This document shows positions 39,758 through 49,969 of a stretch of DNA of 64,000 bases, piece by piece. The notes under the pieces are model-generated. The model saw only the letters and a program-made list of their open reading frames with translations. It did not search any database and was not told the DNA's origin. The position numbers and the translations under genes are program-made. The DNA is from Bordetella genomosp. 11 (GTDB taxonomy: Bacteria > Pseudomonadota > Gammaproteobacteria > Burkholderiales > Burkholderiaceae_B). The stretch lies in contig NZ_NEVS01000001.1 in assembly GCF_002261215.1 (NCBI RefSeq), positions 1,116,001 through 1,180,000 of the forward strand, written 5' to 3'. Position 1 is the first letter of the stretch, and each line of letters begins with the position of its first letter.

Positions 39758-41803
39758 ATGAGCAATCCGACCGCCCGACAACCTTCTTTGGCGGATGCTG
39801 TCCGCGCTTTGGCGATGGACGCCGTACAGCAGGCGAATTCCGGGCATCCGGGTGCTCCCATGGGGATGGCGGAGATCGCCCAGGCCCTGTGGACCCGCCA
39901 TTTGCGCCACAATCCCGCCGACCCGGCCTGGCCCGGACGCGACCGTTTCGTGCTGTCCAACGGGCACGGCTCGATGCTGTTGTATTCCTTGTTGCACCTG
40001 ACCGGCTACGACCTGCCGATCGAAGAGCTCAAGCAATTCCGCCAATTGCACTCGCGCACGCCTGGCCACCCGGAAGTCGGGATCACCCCCGGCGTCGAAA
40101 CCACCACCGGGCCGCTGGGCCAGGGGCTGGGCAACGCGGTGGGCATGGCGCTGGCCGAAGCCCTGCTCGCGGCCGAATTCAACCGCCCCGGCCATGCCGT
40201 GGTCGATCATCACACCTACGCCTTCGTGGGCGATGGCTGCCTGATGGAAGGCATCTCGCACGAGGTCTGCTCGCTGGCGGGCACGCTGCGCCTGTCCAAG
40301 CTGATCGTGCTGTACGACGACAACGGCATTTCCATCGATGGCAAGGTCGAAGCCTGGTTCGGCGACGACACCGCCAAGCGTTTCGAAGCCTACGGCTGGA
40401 ATGTGATCCGCGGCGTCGACGGCCATGATGTCGACGCGGTCGATGGCGCCTTGCGCCAGGCCCGCGCCAATGCCGCCAGCCATGGCGGCCCCACGCTGAT
40501 CGCCTGCCGCACCGTCATCGGCAAGGGCGCGCCCAATGTGGCGGGTACGGACAAAGTCCACGGCGCGCCGCTGGGCAAGGACGAGATCGCCGCCACCCGC
40601 GCCGCCCTGAACTGGCAATCCGAGCCCTTCGTCATCCCGGCGGACATCTACGAAGGCTGGGACGCGCGCCGTGCCGGTTCCGTCGCGCAGAACGAATGGC
40701 AGGGCCGTTTCGACGCCTATGCGCGGCAGTTCCCCACCGAGGCGGCCGAGTTCACCCGCCGCATGCGCGGCGAGCTGCCGGCCGATTTCGCCGACAAGGC
40801 GCGCGCGTTCATCGCCGCCACCGTCGAGAAAGCGGAAACCGTCGCCACGCGCAAGGCGTCGCAGTATGCGATCGGCGCGCTGGCGCAGGCGCTGCCGGAA
40901 CTGCTGGGCGGCTCGGCCGACCTGACCGGCTCCAACTACACCGACTGGAAGGGCGTGGCGCCGGTTCGCGCCGGCGACAAGGCCATCCAGTTCGGCCGCC
41001 ACATCAACTATGGCGTGCGCGAATTCGGCATGGCCGCCATCATGAACGGCATCGCCCTGCATGGCGGCTACCTGCCTTTCGGCGGCACTTTCCTGACATT
41101 CTCGGATTACTCGCGCAACGGCCTGCGCATGGCCGCGCTGATGAAGCAGCGTGTCGTCCATGTCTTTACCCACGATTCCATCGGCCTGGGCGAAGACGGC
41201 CCCACGCACCAGTCCATCGAGCATGCCAACAGCCTGCGCCTGATCCCCAACCTGTCAGTGTGGCGTCCGTGCGATACGGCCGAAACGGCCGTCGCGTGGA
41301 TAGAGGCCGTCAAGCGTCCGGCAAGCATCGGCATGGCGGTGCATGACGGCGGCCCGACCGCGCTGCTGCTGTCGCGCCAGAACCTGCCTTTCGTCCCCCG
41401 CGACGAGCAGACCCTGGCCGCGATCGCGCGCGGCGGATACGTGTTGCGCGATGCCCCGGATGCGCGCGCGGTGATCATCGCGACCGGTTCCGAAGTCGCG
41501 CTGGCGCTGGCAGCACAGGAATTGCTGGCCAAGGATGGCGTGGCCGTGCGCGTGGTATCGATGCCCAGCACGGACGTGTTCGACAGGCAGGACGTCCAAT
41601 GGCGTGCCGGCGTGCTGCCCAAGGGCTTGCCGCGCGTCGCCGTCGAAGCCGGCACCACCGGCCTGTGGCACAAATATGTAGGGCTGGAGGGCGCCGTGGT
41701 CGGTATCGATCGCTACGGCGAGTCGGCGCCGGCCGGCGCCCTGTTCCCCTTCTTCGGCCTGACCGCCGAAAAGGTCGCCGAGGCCGTCAAACAGGTTTTG
41801 TAA
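39758..41803 (+). CDS. tkt: Transketolase
   Basis: 681 residues. Thiamine diphosphate enzyme moving two-carbon units in the pentose phosphate and Calvin-type pathways. [12 protein letters not shown] near the start, [12 protein letters not shown] with the TPP-binding Asp/Asn and the [13 protein letters not shown] segment are conserved. The frame is open far upstream, but homology begins at ATG 39758. The ribosome site is weak. It is followed by gap and pgk: the three form a carbon-metabolism block. Confidence 0.96.
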   Translation: MSNPTARQPSLADAVRALAMDAVQQANSGHPGAPMGMAEIAQALWTRHLRHNPADPAWPGRDRFVLSNGHGSMLLYSLLHLTGYDLPIEELKQFRQLHSRTPGHPEVGITPGVETTTGPLGQGLGNAVGMALAEALLAAEFNRPGHAVVDHHTYAFVGDGCLMEGISHEVCSLAGTLRLSKLIVLYDDNGISIDGKVEAWFGDDTAKRFEAYGWNVIRGVDGHDVDAVDGALRQARANAASHGGPTLIACRTVIGKGAPNVAGTDKVHGAPLGKDEIAATRAALNWQSEPFVIPADIYEGWDARRAGSVAQNEWQGRFDAYARQFPTEAAEFTRRMRGELPADFADKARAFIAATVEKAETVATRKASQYAIGALAQALPELLGGSADLTGSNYTDWKGVAPVRAGDKAIQFGRHINYGVREFGMAAIMNGIALHGGYLPFGGTFLTFSDYSRNGLRMAALMKQRVVHVFTHDSIGLGEDGPTHQSIEHANSLRLIPNLSVWRPCDTAETAVAWIEAVKRPASIGMAVHDGGPTALLLSRQNLPFVPRDEQTLAAIARGGYVLRDAPDARAVIIATGSEVALALAAQELLAKDGVAVRVVSMPSTDVFDRQDVQWRAGVLPKGLPRVAVEAGTTGLWHKYVGLEGAVVGIDRYGESAPAGALFPFFGLTAEKVAEAVKQVL

Positions 41804-41817
41804 ACGAGGAGCGAGTC

Positions 41818-42828
41818 ATGACAATACGTGTTGCCATCAACGGCTACGGCCGCATCGGACGCAACGTGCTGCGCGCGCATTATGAAGGCGGCAAGAAGCA
41901 CGCGATCGAGATCGTCGCCATCAACGACCTGGGCGATCCCAAGACCAACGCGCACCTGACGCGCTACGACACCGTCCATGGCCGCTTCCCCGGCACGGTC
42001 GAAGTGGATGGCGACTACATGGTCGTCAATGGCGACAAGATCCGCGTGCTGGCCAATCGCAACCCGGCCGAACTGCCCTGGGGCGAGCTGAAGGTGGACG
42101 TGGTGCTGGAATGCACCGGCTTTTTCACCAGCAAGGAAAAAGCCAGCGCTCACCTGAAGGGCGGCGCCAAGAAGGTGGTGATCTCCGCGCCGGGCGGCAA
42201 GGACGTGGACGCGACCGTGGTCTACGGCGTGAATCACCAGACGCTGAAGGCCGAGCACACCGTCATCTCCAACGCCTCCTGCACGACCAACTGCCTGGCG
42301 CCGCTGGTCAAGCCGCTGCACGACGAACTCGGCGTGGTATCGGGCCTGATGACCACCATCCACTCGTACACGAACGACCAGGTGTTGACCGACGTGTATC
42401 ACGAGGATCTGCGCCGTGCCCGTTCGGCCACCATGAGCATGATCCCCACCAAGACCGGCGCGGCCGCGGCGGTGGGCCTGGTGCTGCCCGAGCTGAACGG
42501 CAAGCTGGACGGCTACGCCATCCGCGTGCCGACCATCAACGTTTCCATCGTCGATCTGTCCTTCATCGCGAAGCGCGAAACCTCGGTCGAGGAAGTGAAC
42601 GGCATCCTGAAGGCGGCCTCGCAGGGCGCGCTCAAGGGTATCCTGGACTACAACACCGAGCCGCTGGTCTCCGTCGACTACAACCATAACTCGGCATCCA
42701 GCACCTTCGACGCCACGCTGACCAAGGTATCCGGTACGCTGGTGAAGGTGTCGTCCTGGTATGACAACGAGTGGGGCTTCAGCAACCGCATGCTGGACAC
42801 CACCGTCGCGCTGATGAACGCCAAGTAA
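41818..42828 (+). CDS. gap: Glyceraldehyde-3-phosphate dehydrogenase, type I
   Basis: 336 residues. Nucleophile Cys155 sits in [12 protein letters not shown]; the NAD-binding start is [12 protein letters not shown], and the STRFDAT-like C-terminus is present as STFDATLT with WYDNEWGF. It oxidises glyceraldehyde 3-phosphate with NAD(P). The start is 14 bases after the tkt stop, with GAGGAG just before it. A strong terminator follows at 42857. Confidence 0.97.
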   Translation: MTIRVAINGYGRIGRNVLRAHYEGGKKHAIEIVAINDLGDPKTNAHLTRYDTVHGRFPGTVEVDGDYMVVNGDKIRVLANRNPAELPWGELKVDVVLECTGFFTSKEKASAHLKGGAKKVVISAPGGKDVDATVVYGVNHQTLKAEHTVISNASCTTNCLAPLVKPLHDELGVVSGLMTTIHSYTNDQVLTDVYHEDLRRARSATMSMIPTKTGAAAAVGLVLPELNGKLDGYAIRVPTINVSIVDLSFIAKRETSVEEVNGILKAASQGALKGILDYNTEPLVSVDYNHNSASSTFDATLTKVSGTLVKVSSWYDNEWGFSNRMLDTTVALMNAK

Positions 42829-42856
42829 AACGCGTATCGCGCATGGATAGACCATG

Positions 42857-42889
42857 AACAAAGGGGACGCGCGTCGTCCCCTTTGTTTT
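42857..42889 (+). terminator. Intrinsic terminator between gap and pgk
   Basis: AACAAAGGGGACG and CGTCCCCTTTGTT form a perfect 13-bp stem around a short loop and end in TTTT. It lies 28 bases after the gap stop. It would end most tkt-gap transcripts, so pgk probably needs its own promoter or read-through. Confidence 0.9.
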
Positions 42890-42940
42890 CCGTACGGCTG
42901 CGCGGGCCTGGCCGGTCCGCGCTCAGGGGAGCAGACAACT

Positions 42941-44134
42941 ATGTCCAAGGTAAATACGCTGTCCGCGCTGGCGAAGTCCGGCGCCCTGCAAGGCAAGCGC
43001 GTGTTCATCCGCGCCGATCTCAACGTGCCGTTCGACGATGCCGGCAATATCTCGGAAGACACCCGTATCCGCGCGTCGGTCCCCGGCATCCGGATGGCGC
43101 TGGATGCCGGCGCGGCGGTGATGGTGACGTCCCACCTGGGCCGTCCGAAAGAAGGCCAGCTGACGGATGCCGACAGTCTGGCGCCGGTGGGTCGCCGCCT
43201 GTCGGAGCTGCTGGGCATTCAGGTGCCCCTGCTGCGCGATTGGGTGGACGGCGTGCAGGTGGCGCCGGGGCAGGTGGTGCTGCTGGAGAACTGCCGGGTG
43301 AACCCGGGCGAAAAGAAGAACGACGAAGGGCTGTCGCGCAAGATGGCGGCGTTGTGCGATGTCTATGTGAACGATGCTTTCGGTACCGCGCATCGCGCCG
43401 AAGCAACCACCCACGGCATTGCGCGCTTTGCGCCGGTGGCATGCGCGGGCCCGCTGCTGGAAGCCGAACTGGATGCGCTGGGCCGCGCGCTGCACGAACC
43501 CAAGCGGCCGCTGGTGGCCATTGTGGGCGGGTCGAAGGTGTCCACGAAGCTCAGTATCCTGCAGTCGCTCGCCAACAAGGTCGACCAGTTGGTGGTCGGA
43601 GGCGGCATCGCCAATACCTTCATGCTGGCGGCCGGCAAGTCCATCGGTAAATCGCTGGCCGAGCCGGACCAGAAAGGCGAGGCGGTGGCGGTGATGGACA
43701 TCATGCGCAAGCGTGGCGCGGATGTCCCGATCCCGACGGATGTGGTGTGCGCGCCGTCCTTCGGGGCCGATGCGCCGGCCACGGTGAAGTCGGCCGATGA
43801 CATCGGGGCGGACGACATGGTGCTGGATATCGGGCCGCAGACGGCGCAGGCGCTGGCGGACATTCTGAAGAAAGCCGGGACCATCGTATGGAACGGCCCG
43901 GTGGGGGTGTTCGAGTTCGAGCAGTTCTCGCACGGGACTGAAGTGATTGCCCGGGCGATCGCCGAATCCTCCGGCTTTTCCATCGCTGGCGGTGGCGATA
44001 CTTTAGCGGCGATCGCCAAGTTCGGCATTACCGACAAGGTGGGGTATATCTCCACCGGGGGCGGGGCGTTCCTGGAGTTCCTCGAAGGGAAGACCTTGCC
44101 GGCGGTGGAGATTCTGCAGCAGCGGGCGGGGTGA
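42941..44134 (+). CDS. pgk: Phosphoglycerate kinase
   Basis: 397 residues. [14 protein letters not shown] (substrate-binding Arg and Asp), [10 protein letters not shown] and the C-terminal GGGDT and STGGGAFLE segments are the standard signature. It makes ATP from 1,3-bisphosphoglycerate. ATG 42941 has GGGGAGCAG upstream. Confidence 0.97.
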   Translation: MSKVNTLSALAKSGALQGKRVFIRADLNVPFDDAGNISEDTRIRASVPGIRMALDAGAAVMVTSHLGRPKEGQLTDADSLAPVGRRLSELLGIQVPLLRDWVDGVQVAPGQVVLLENCRVNPGEKKNDEGLSRKMAALCDVYVNDAFGTAHRAEATTHGIARFAPVACAGPLLEAELDALGRALHEPKRPLVAIVGGSKVSTKLSILQSLANKVDQLVVGGGIANTFMLAAGKSIGKSLAEPDQKGEAVAVMDIMRKRGADVPIPTDVVCAPSFGADAPATVKSADDIGADDMVLDIGPQTAQALADILKKAGTIVWNGPVGVFEFEQFSHGTEVIARAIAESSGFSIAGGGDTLAAIAKFGITDKVGYISTGGGAFLEFLEGKTLPAVEILQQRAG

Positions 44135-44474
44135 TGCGGGTATTGCGTTTTTCTGGTGCGTGGGTGGTTTGGGTTCTTTAGCCGTCGCGCGCCGGACGGG
44201 TCCGCGGCGGGCCGGAGGAGCCGGTCCGGCGCCTTCGCGCCGGACTCCCGCGTTGTCATCCTCGTACGGCGGCCGAAGTGGCGGTGGTTTTCTTGCGGGT
44301 TTTTTGCCCGGCCGTCCTTCCTTCGGATTCCCTCGCGCGGCTCCAACGGCCCGCCGCGGACCCGTCCGGCGCGCGACTCCGGGTTTCCCGGAAGGACGCG
44401 GCTGGGTCTTTCTGCTTTTCCTTGTTCCTTTCTTTCCTGCGTTCCTGACTTTCCCGCGTTTCTTCTTTCCTGCT
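44135..44474. other. Non-coding stretch with large inverted repeat between pgk and gst
   Basis: 340 bases between convergent genes. It carries a 39-base inverted repeat (44184-44222 and 44339-44377, two mismatches), a nested hairpin GTCCGGCGC-CTTC-GCGCCGGAC (44224-44245) and, beyond it, a long pyrimidine-rich tract (about 44415-44475). No convincing coding sequence. Confidence 0.7.
44184..44377. repeat. 39-bp inverted repeat, 116-bp spacer
   Basis: Left arm 44184-44222 starts GTCGCGCGCCGGACGGGTCC; right arm 44339-44377 is its reverse complement with two changes out of 39. The spacer holds a smaller perfect hairpin. The size and near-perfection are far beyond chance and beyond a normal terminator; it could be a small non-autonomous element or a structured transcript end for pgk. 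Confidence 0.9.
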
Positions 44475-45104
44475 TTAGGCGCGGCCGGCGATCCATCGTT
44501 GGATGGCGGGATGGTTCCACTGGTGTTGCGCGTAGGCGCGTAGCGGGTCGGGCAGGCTGTCGCCGGGAATTGCCAGGCGGTTCAGCATCGCGGCCAGGTC
44601 CAGGTCGGCCAGGCTCCAGGCGCCGAACAGGTTGGGCTGGCCGTGCGCGAGCAGGGCGGTGCCGACCCGGATCAGGCGGGCGGCGTCGCAATGCCCGGCG
44701 TCGCTGAGCGGCGCCGGCCGCATGCCGTCGAAAATGACTTCCGTCGGGCGTTCGCGGCGCAGCGTCTGCAGGTCGCTGCGCAGCCACGCCTGCACTTGCC
44801 GCGCCTGGGCGCGTGCGCGCGTGTCGGCGGGATAGATGGCAGCGTAGTCCGGCGCGGGAAAGGCCTGTTCCAGGTATTCGGCGATGGCGCTGGATTCGCT
44901 CAGGTAGAAATCCAGATGCGCCAGGACCGGGACCTTGCCGATAGGCGAACGGTGCAGGAAAGGCGCGGCGCGCTGGTCCCCTTGCTCCAGGTCGACTTGC
45001 CGGACCTCGAAGTCCAGCCCTTTTACTTCCAGGGCGGCATATGCCGACAAGGCATAAGGGCTTAGAAATTGAGCATCGACGTATAGGGTCAGCGGTACGG
45101 CCAC
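44475..45104 (-). CDS. Glutathione S-transferase, YfcF-like
   Basis: 209 residues. N-terminal thioredoxin-like domain (about 1-80) with SPYALSAYAAL in place of the catalytic loop, IGKVPVLAH with the cis-proline, and ESSAIAEYLEQAFP for glutathione contact; C-terminal helical domain follows with a LFGAWSLADLDLAAML motif. The order is as in YfcF. It transfers glutathione to electrophiles or reduces disulfides. The ATG has AGGAG seven bases upstream. Confidence 0.88.
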   Translation of the reverse strand: MAVPLTLYVDAQFLSPYALSAYAALEVKGLDFEVRQVDLEQGDQRAAPFLHRSPIGKVPVLAHLDFYLSESSAIAEYLEQAFPAPDYAAIYPADTRARAQARQVQAWLRSDLQTLRRERPTEVIFDGMRPAPLSDAGHCDAARLIRVGTALLAHGQPNLFGAWSLADLDLAAMLNRLAIPGDSLPDPLRAYAQHQWNHPAIQRWIAGRA

Positions 45105-45134
45105 GGTCTCCTCCGGTTGGCGTGAACAGGAATA

Positions 45135-45689
45135 CTAGCAGCGCGCGGGCTGTTCGTCCGGGACGAGGATAAGCAAATCCGTCACCCCGACCTCGATACC
45201 GGCCTGCGTCAGCAGGGTGCCCGCCTGCGCGCGGTGGTGGGTCTGGTGGTTGAACACATGCAGCAGCAGGCTGGCGGTCTCGCGCCGCGATGGGATGCCC
45301 TTGCTGTTGCGGTACGTCAATAGATAGGCAAGATCGTCGGGTTGGAGTTCCCCTACCCAGGCCGAGATGGCCGCGTCGATCGCCGTGCGGCGCGGCCGCA
45401 GCGCCTGGAGGGTATCGAAGGGCCGGGCATCCAGCCGGTTTTCGACCGGCATGGCGGCGATGGGCGAGAGCGCCTGGCCGCGGCGCGCGGCCGGATGATC
45501 GAGGAAGCGCCGGAACCACATGGTATCGGTGACGATCAGATGGTTCAGCGTGCCCAGGATGGACCCGAAAAAGGCGCCACGATCGGTGTGCAGGGCATCG
45601 GCCGGCAAGGCGGCCGCCGCGTCCATCAGTTTCTCGTTCATCCAGGCGTTGTAGCGGGCCAGCAGCTGGAAATGGCGGATATCGGTCAT
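45135..45689 (-). CDS. DinB-family protein
   Basis: 184 residues. It has the four-helix DinB/YfiT fold: NHLI near residue 48 and HVFNHQTHHRAQ near 144 supply the three histidines of the usual metal site. The family includes thiol-dependent enzymes and stress proteins; the reaction here is not known. The gene ends 30 bases before the gst start in the same direction and lies nine bases after the GGDEF gene, so the three may form one transcript. Confidence 0.85.
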   Translation of the reverse strand: MTDIRHFQLLARYNAWMNEKLMDAAAALPADALHTDRGAFFGSILGTLNHLIVTDTMWFRRFLDHPAARRGQALSPIAAMPVENRLDARPFDTLQALRPRRTAIDAAISAWVGELQPDDLAYLLTYRNSKGIPSRRETASLLLHVFNHQTHHRAQAGTLLTQAGIEVGVTDLLILVPDEQPARC

Positions 45690-45698
45690 GGGGCGGCC

Positions 45699-47402
45699 TC
45701 AGGCCGACAGGACGGCGCGATTGCGGCCGCGCTGCTTGGCGCGGTACAAGGCGTGGTCGGCGCTTTCGATGATGGTCTGGATGTCGCCGTCGCGCGCGCT
45801 GGCCACGGCGATTCCCAGGCTGATGGTGATGCGTATGGTGACGTTGTGATATTCGATCGGCGTTTGCTGCACATTGCGGCGCATGCGCTCGGCGGTGGCA
45901 AGGACGGCATTCGGCGATGCCCCCGCGAGCAGGATGACGAACTCCTCGCCGCCGAAACGGGCGACCAGATCCTGTTCGCGCACGGAAGACGTCAGGATTT
46001 CACCGACTTTGCGGATGGTCGCGTCGCCGGCTCCGTGCCCGTGGTTGTCGTTGACGAGCTTGAAGAAGTCGATGTCCGCCATGATGACGGCGACCTGTCC
46101 CAGGCGGGCGCTCTGTTCGGCCATCAGCATGGCGGCCGCGTACAGGAAGGAGCGCCGGTTCAGCAGGCCGGAAAGCGGATCGATCCCCGCGGCCTTGCGC
46201 AGTTCGCTGATTTCCTGCACGTAGCGCTGCTCTTCGATCTGCGCGCGGCGCTGGACGTGTTCGGCGCGCGCCTGTTCGACGTCCAGGCGCCGCATCAGCG
46301 AGCGCAGCGTGGCGGAAAGATCGACGATCTCGCGCGCGCCCGCCAGGCGCGGCAGCATGGTGACCGATTCGTCGCGGCCTAGGTGGCTGGCCGCTTTGGT
46401 CAGCGCGCGCAAGGGCCGGGCGATGCGGTTGGCGATGGTCCAGGTCAGGGCGATGCCGGCGATGCTGATAAGGATGCTCAGGATCAGGACCCGCCATTCT
46501 AGGCGCCGCACTGCCACATAGGCGTTGCGGGCAGGTTGTTGCGCCACGATGATCCAATTGCGGCCAGGATAGTCGCGATAGCCCGATGCCAGGGCATAGC
46601 CAGTCAACATTTCGCCGGCGTCACTCTGCAGCTCGAAGTAGCCTTGGCGGGATGCGCGCATGCGGGCGATCTGTTCGTCGGAAAAGGGCCTGCTGCCCAG
46701 GTGAGGTCCGAGCAGCATGGTGCCGTCGGAGGACAGGATCCACAGATCCCGCACGCCGCCCGAGGTATCGGCCTCCAGCATGGCGCGGCGCACGTCGGCC
46801 GCCCAGGTCCAGCTCAGGTGCGCGCCCAGCACGCCGACCAGGCGGCCGTCCTCGACGATGGGCGCGGAAATTTCCACGAAGCGGAAGCCTTTGCCGCGCG
46901 GCCGTTCCAGCAGTTCATTGAGCATGCGGGATTCGCGGACGTCACCGATATTGGGCGATTCCCGGCCGCGCTGGAACCACAGGCGCCGCGCCACGGAGTC
47001 GCCCTCCAGCCTGCGCTGGGTGGCGGCGATCACCTTGCCGTCGGGGTCGGTGACACCGATCCAGGCATAGTCCGTCATGGATTGCTGGCGGACCGTCAGC
47101 AGGCCGCGCAGGGTACCGGGGTCCATGCTGCGCAAGGTCGGCCCTTCGGCAAGGTTGCGGATTTCCCGGAAGCGCTCGAACATGTCGCGATCCAGCGTAT
47201 GGGCCATCGCGCTGGCGATATCCGCCACGTGCTGTTCGATCAGATCCCGGGTCTGGCGCTGGCCCATGTAGGCCGCGCCACCGGCTGCCGCCGCCACCAG
47301 GGCCAGACAGAGGGTGCCGGCCAGCAGGACAATCTGCTGTTGGATCGTGAGTGGATGACGACGAAACAAGCCTTGTGCCCGGCTGATGTGAACTTTACCC
47401 AT
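45699..47402 (-). CDS. Diguanylate cyclase with Cache sensor and HAMP (GGDEF)
   Basis: 567 residues. A membrane helix (about 22-44) leads to a periplasmic Cache-type domain (about 50-295), a second helix (about 303-325), a HAMP-like stretch, a coiled coil and a GGDEF domain (about 405-565). The active site is GGEEF at 484-488 and the inhibitory I-site RxxD is present (R475-D478), so it should make cyclic di-GMP under product control. The ligand sensed by the Cache domain is unknown. Confidence 0.92.
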   Translation of the reverse strand: MGKVHISRAQGLFRRHPLTIQQQIVLLAGTLCLALVAAAAGGAAYMGQRQTRDLIEQHVADIASAMAHTLDRDMFERFREIRNLAEGPTLRSMDPGTLRGLLTVRQQSMTDYAWIGVTDPDGKVIAATQRRLEGDSVARRLWFQRGRESPNIGDVRESRMLNELLERPRGKGFRFVEISAPIVEDGRLVGVLGAHLSWTWAADVRRAMLEADTSGGVRDLWILSSDGTMLLGPHLGSRPFSDEQIARMRASRQGYFELQSDAGEMLTGYALASGYRDYPGRNWIIVAQQPARNAYVAVRRLEWRVLILSILISIAGIALTWTIANRIARPLRALTKAASHLGRDESVTMLPRLAGAREIVDLSATLRSLMRRLDVEQARAEHVQRRAQIEEQRYVQEISELRKAAGIDPLSGLLNRRSFLYAAAMLMAEQSARLGQVAVIMADIDFFKLVNDNHGHGAGDATIRKVGEILTSSVREQDLVARFGGEEFVILLAGASPNAVLATAERMRRNVQQTPIEYHNVTIRITISLGIAVASARDGDIQTIIESADHALYRAKQRGRNRAVLSA

Positions 47403-47717
47403 TCTGTCGCAAAGACCGTCCGTGCGCTACATAATGTTCCCAATGTTGTATCGAAGCAGTAGCAGCGTTGCCCCTCTCGTTCGAAAGGGGGATCGCCGGT
47501 AGCCCACCGGCGGTGTAGCGTTCAGGGGCCCATATGGCCACCCTGCGTTGAAATCGGCCGATCTAGCCCGATATATCCACTATCTGAAAGTTTGTTCGGG
47601 ATTACGGTAGTCTGGCGCATGGAATGCGGCGCGAAGGCGGCAGCGCGGGCTGCGCTTTCGCCCAGGCGTGGGCCGGCAGGGCCACCGTATGGCTACCCGG
47701 AAGCGAGAGCGGGCGAA
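47403..47717. promoter_or_regulatory. Divergent promoter region between GGDEF and cbpA genes
   Basis: 315 bases. Two compact hairpins lie side by side: CCCCT...AAGGGG (about 47471-47490) and GCCGGT-AGCCC-ACCGGC (47495-47511). A long open frame enters the cbpA gene, but it has no good ribosome site upstream. Function of the hairpins is unknown. Confidence 0.5.
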
Positions 47718-48647
47718 ATGGAGTTCAAGGATTACTACGACATACTGGGCGTGACGCGGGACGTCGGCGAGGACGACCTGCGCCGCGCTTACCGCAAGCT
47801 GGCGCGGCAATACCATCCCGACGTCAGCAAGGAAGCCGACGCCGAAGTGCGCATGCGGGACATCAACGAAGCCTATGACGTCTTGCGCGACGCGGAAAAG
47901 CGGGCGGCGTACGACAACCTGGCGGCAGGCGTGTCCGCCAACGGCGCGCACCGGCCGCCGCCGGGCTGGGACCAGGGCTTCGAGTTCAGCTCCGCCCACG
48001 GCGGCGAGGACACCGACTTCAGCGAGTTTTTCTCGTCGCTGTTCGGCAATGCGACGCGCGGGCGCGCGCGCGGTTTTCGCGCGCGCGGCGAGGACCACCA
48101 TGCCACGATAGAAGTCGAGCTGGAGGACACGCTGCATGGCGCCACCCGGGAAATCAGCCTGCGGTCCATGAAGATGGACGACCAGGGACGGCCGCGCCTG
48201 CAGGAACGCAAGTTAAGCGTGAAGATCCCCCAAGGGATCCGCGAAGGGCAACGCATCCGTCTGGCCGGCCAGGGCATGGCGGGCTACGCCGGCGGCGCGG
48301 CGGGCGACCTCTACCTGGAGGTCCGCCTGCGGCCGCATTCCCTGTACCGGGTGGACGGACGCGATTTGACGCTAAGGCTGCCCGTGGCGCCGTGGGAAGC
48401 GGCGCTGGGCGGTACCGTCACGGCGCCGACCCCGGGCGGGCCGGTGGAAGTGGCGATACCGGCCGGGTCGCGCAACGGCGGAAAGCTGCGCCTGAAAGGC
48501 CGTGGCCTGCCCGGCAAGCCGCCCGGAGATCTGTACCTGGAGCTGGAAATCGCCTTGCCGCCAGCCAATACGCCCGCGGCGCAGGAAGCCTACCGGAATC
48601 TGCAGCGTCAAGCACCCTTCGACCCGCGCGCCAAGTTCGGGCGTTGA
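47718..48647 (+). CDS. cbpA: DnaJ-family curved-DNA-binding protein (CbpA-like)
   Basis: 309 residues. The J domain (about 4-70) holds the HPD motif (33-35); a Gly/Phe-poor linker follows, then two beta-rich DnaJ C-terminal domains (about 120-300) without zinc fingers, as in CbpA. It stimulates DnaK and can bind curved DNA. ATG 47718 starts the J domain. No cbpM gene is next to it. Confidence 0.9.
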   Translation: MEFKDYYDILGVTRDVGEDDLRRAYRKLARQYHPDVSKEADAEVRMRDINEAYDVLRDAEKRAAYDNLAAGVSANGAHRPPPGWDQGFEFSSAHGGEDTDFSEFFSSLFGNATRGRARGFRARGEDHHATIEVELEDTLHGATREISLRSMKMDDQGRPRLQERKLSVKIPQGIREGQRIRLAGQGMAGYAGGAAGDLYLEVRLRPHSLYRVDGRDLTLRLPVAPWEAALGGTVTAPTPGGPVEVAIPAGSRNGGKLRLKGRGLPGKPPGDLYLELEIALPPANTPAAQEAYRNLQRQAPFDPRAKFGR

Positions 48648-48715
48648 GCCGGCCGTAACGGCGCGGGCGCGGCGGTATAGTTCGCGGAACGTATTCCGAA
48701 CCGTCAGGTGCTTCC

Positions 48716-49342
48716 ATGAGCCATACCGCCTCGCGTCTCACGCGCAGCCATCCCGATGAATTGATCGTCGGCCTTGTGTCCATATCCGATCGGGCCTCGC
48801 AGGGTACCTACGAAGACCTCGGCATCCCGGCCCTGCGCGATTGGCTGGGAGAGGCGCTGGCATCGCCCTGGCAAGCGGTCGCCCGCCTGATACCGGACGA
48901 GCAGGCAGCGATTTCCGCCGCGCTGGTCGAGCTGGTGGACGACGTCGGCTGCGATCTGGTCCTGACCACCGGCGGTACGGGGCCTGCCCGCCGCGATGTG
49001 ACGCCGGAGGCGACGCTGGCGATAGCCACCCGCGAAATGCCGGGCTTCGGCGAGCAAATGCGGCAGATCAGTTTGAAATTCGTGCCCACCGCCATTCTGT
49101 CGCGGCAGGTCGCGGTGCTGCGCGAAACCGCCGATCACGCCGCGCTGATCATCAACCTGCCCGGGCAGCCGAAGGCCATCAAGGAAACCCTGGAGGGTTT
49201 GCGCGACGCGCAGGGCGCCGTGGCGACGCCCGGCATCTTCGCGGCGGTGCCGTATTGCATAGACCTGATCGGCGGTCCCTACATGGAAACGCGTCCGGAC
49301 GTGGTCAAGGCGTTCCGCCCGAAGTCGGCGCTGCGCAAGTAA
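48716..49342 (+). CDS. mog: Molybdopterin adenylyltransferase Mog
   Basis: 208 residues. It adenylates molybdopterin before metal insertion. TTGGTGPARRDVTPEA (about residues 84-99) is the MoaB/Mog signature. The preceding VGLVSISDRAS and the VNLPGQPKA-like INLPGQPKAIKE also match. It is 69 bases after cbpA in the same direction, and a terminator follows at 49377. Confidence 0.93.
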   Translation: MSHTASRLTRSHPDELIVGLVSISDRASQGTYEDLGIPALRDWLGEALASPWQAVARLIPDEQAAISAALVELVDDVGCDLVLTTGGTGPARRDVTPEATLAIATREMPGFGEQMRQISLKFVPTAILSRQVAVLRETADHAALIINLPGQPKAIKETLEGLRDAQGAVATPGIFAAVPYCIDLIGGPYMETRPDVVKAFRPKSALRK

Positions 49343-49376
49343 AAGCCCGGCGAATCAAAGGGCCTCGAATCGAAAA

Positions 49377-49396
49377 GCCCGGCGGATCCGCCGGGC
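49377..49396. terminator. Terminator after mog
   Basis: GCCCGGCGGATCCGCCGGGC is a perfect 20-base palindrome; a looser AAGCCCGGC repeat precedes it at 49344. It separates mog from the convergent secreted-protein gene. Confidence 0.7.
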
Positions 49397-49440
49397 CTGT
49401 GCAGTGCGGGGGGCTGGCGCGGGCGCCGGCCGCGCCCGGG

Positions 49441-49821
49441 CTATGGCTTGGCGATATGCCAGGTACCGCCGCCCGCGCCATCGCCGGTGGCCTGGCCCGG
49501 CTTGGTGTCTTTCTTGAACGTGTACAGCGGCATGCCGCCGTATGCCCATTGCTTGCTGCCGTCATCGCGCGTGACGATGGTCCACTTGCCGGTGGGCTTG
49601 GCATCGCTGCCCGCGGCGAGGGGAGGCCAGTTGGCGGCGCATTGGCCATTGCAATTGGACTTGCCCTGGGCGTCCTTGTCGTAGGTATACAGCGTCATGT
49701 TCTTCTGATCGACCAGGGCGGGGCCTTTGTCGGTCTTGCCTTGCATGGCCGGCTGGGCCTGTACGGCGGACACGGCGATCGCGCCGCAAAACAGGGTGAT
49801 GGCGAGATATGAGCGTTTCAT
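49441..49821 (-). CDS. Secreted COG4315-type (Lipoprotein_15) repeat protein
   Basis: 126 residues from ATG 49821, with AAGGAA eight bases upstream; longer frames lack that site. The signal peptide is MKRSYLAITLFCGAIAVSAVQA. The mature part holds two copies of the secreted repeat YTYDKDAQGKSNC.G.CA..WPPL and W.Y.G.PLYTF.KDTKPGQATGDG, a pattern of unknown role found in many proteobacterial exported proteins. It lacks a lipobox cysteine at the cleavage point. Function unknown. Confidence 0.8.
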   Translation of the reverse strand: MKRSYLAITLFCGAIAVSAVQAQPAMQGKTDKGPALVDQKNMTLYTYDKDAQGKSNCNGQCAANWPPLAAGSDAKPTGKWTIVTRDDGSKQWAYGGMPLYTFKKDTKPGQATGDGAGGGTWHIAKP

Positions 49822-49969
49822 GGGGATTCCTTTTTCGGCTGACGAAACGGACCTTCGAAACCACGGCATGTCGATACCGCATCCCGGGCGCCACGGCGCC
49901 ACGGGACCGCTTGAGCATACTCCTACTGCGCTATAGTCCGGGATCGTTATCGCACCAATGGGAGTTGCA

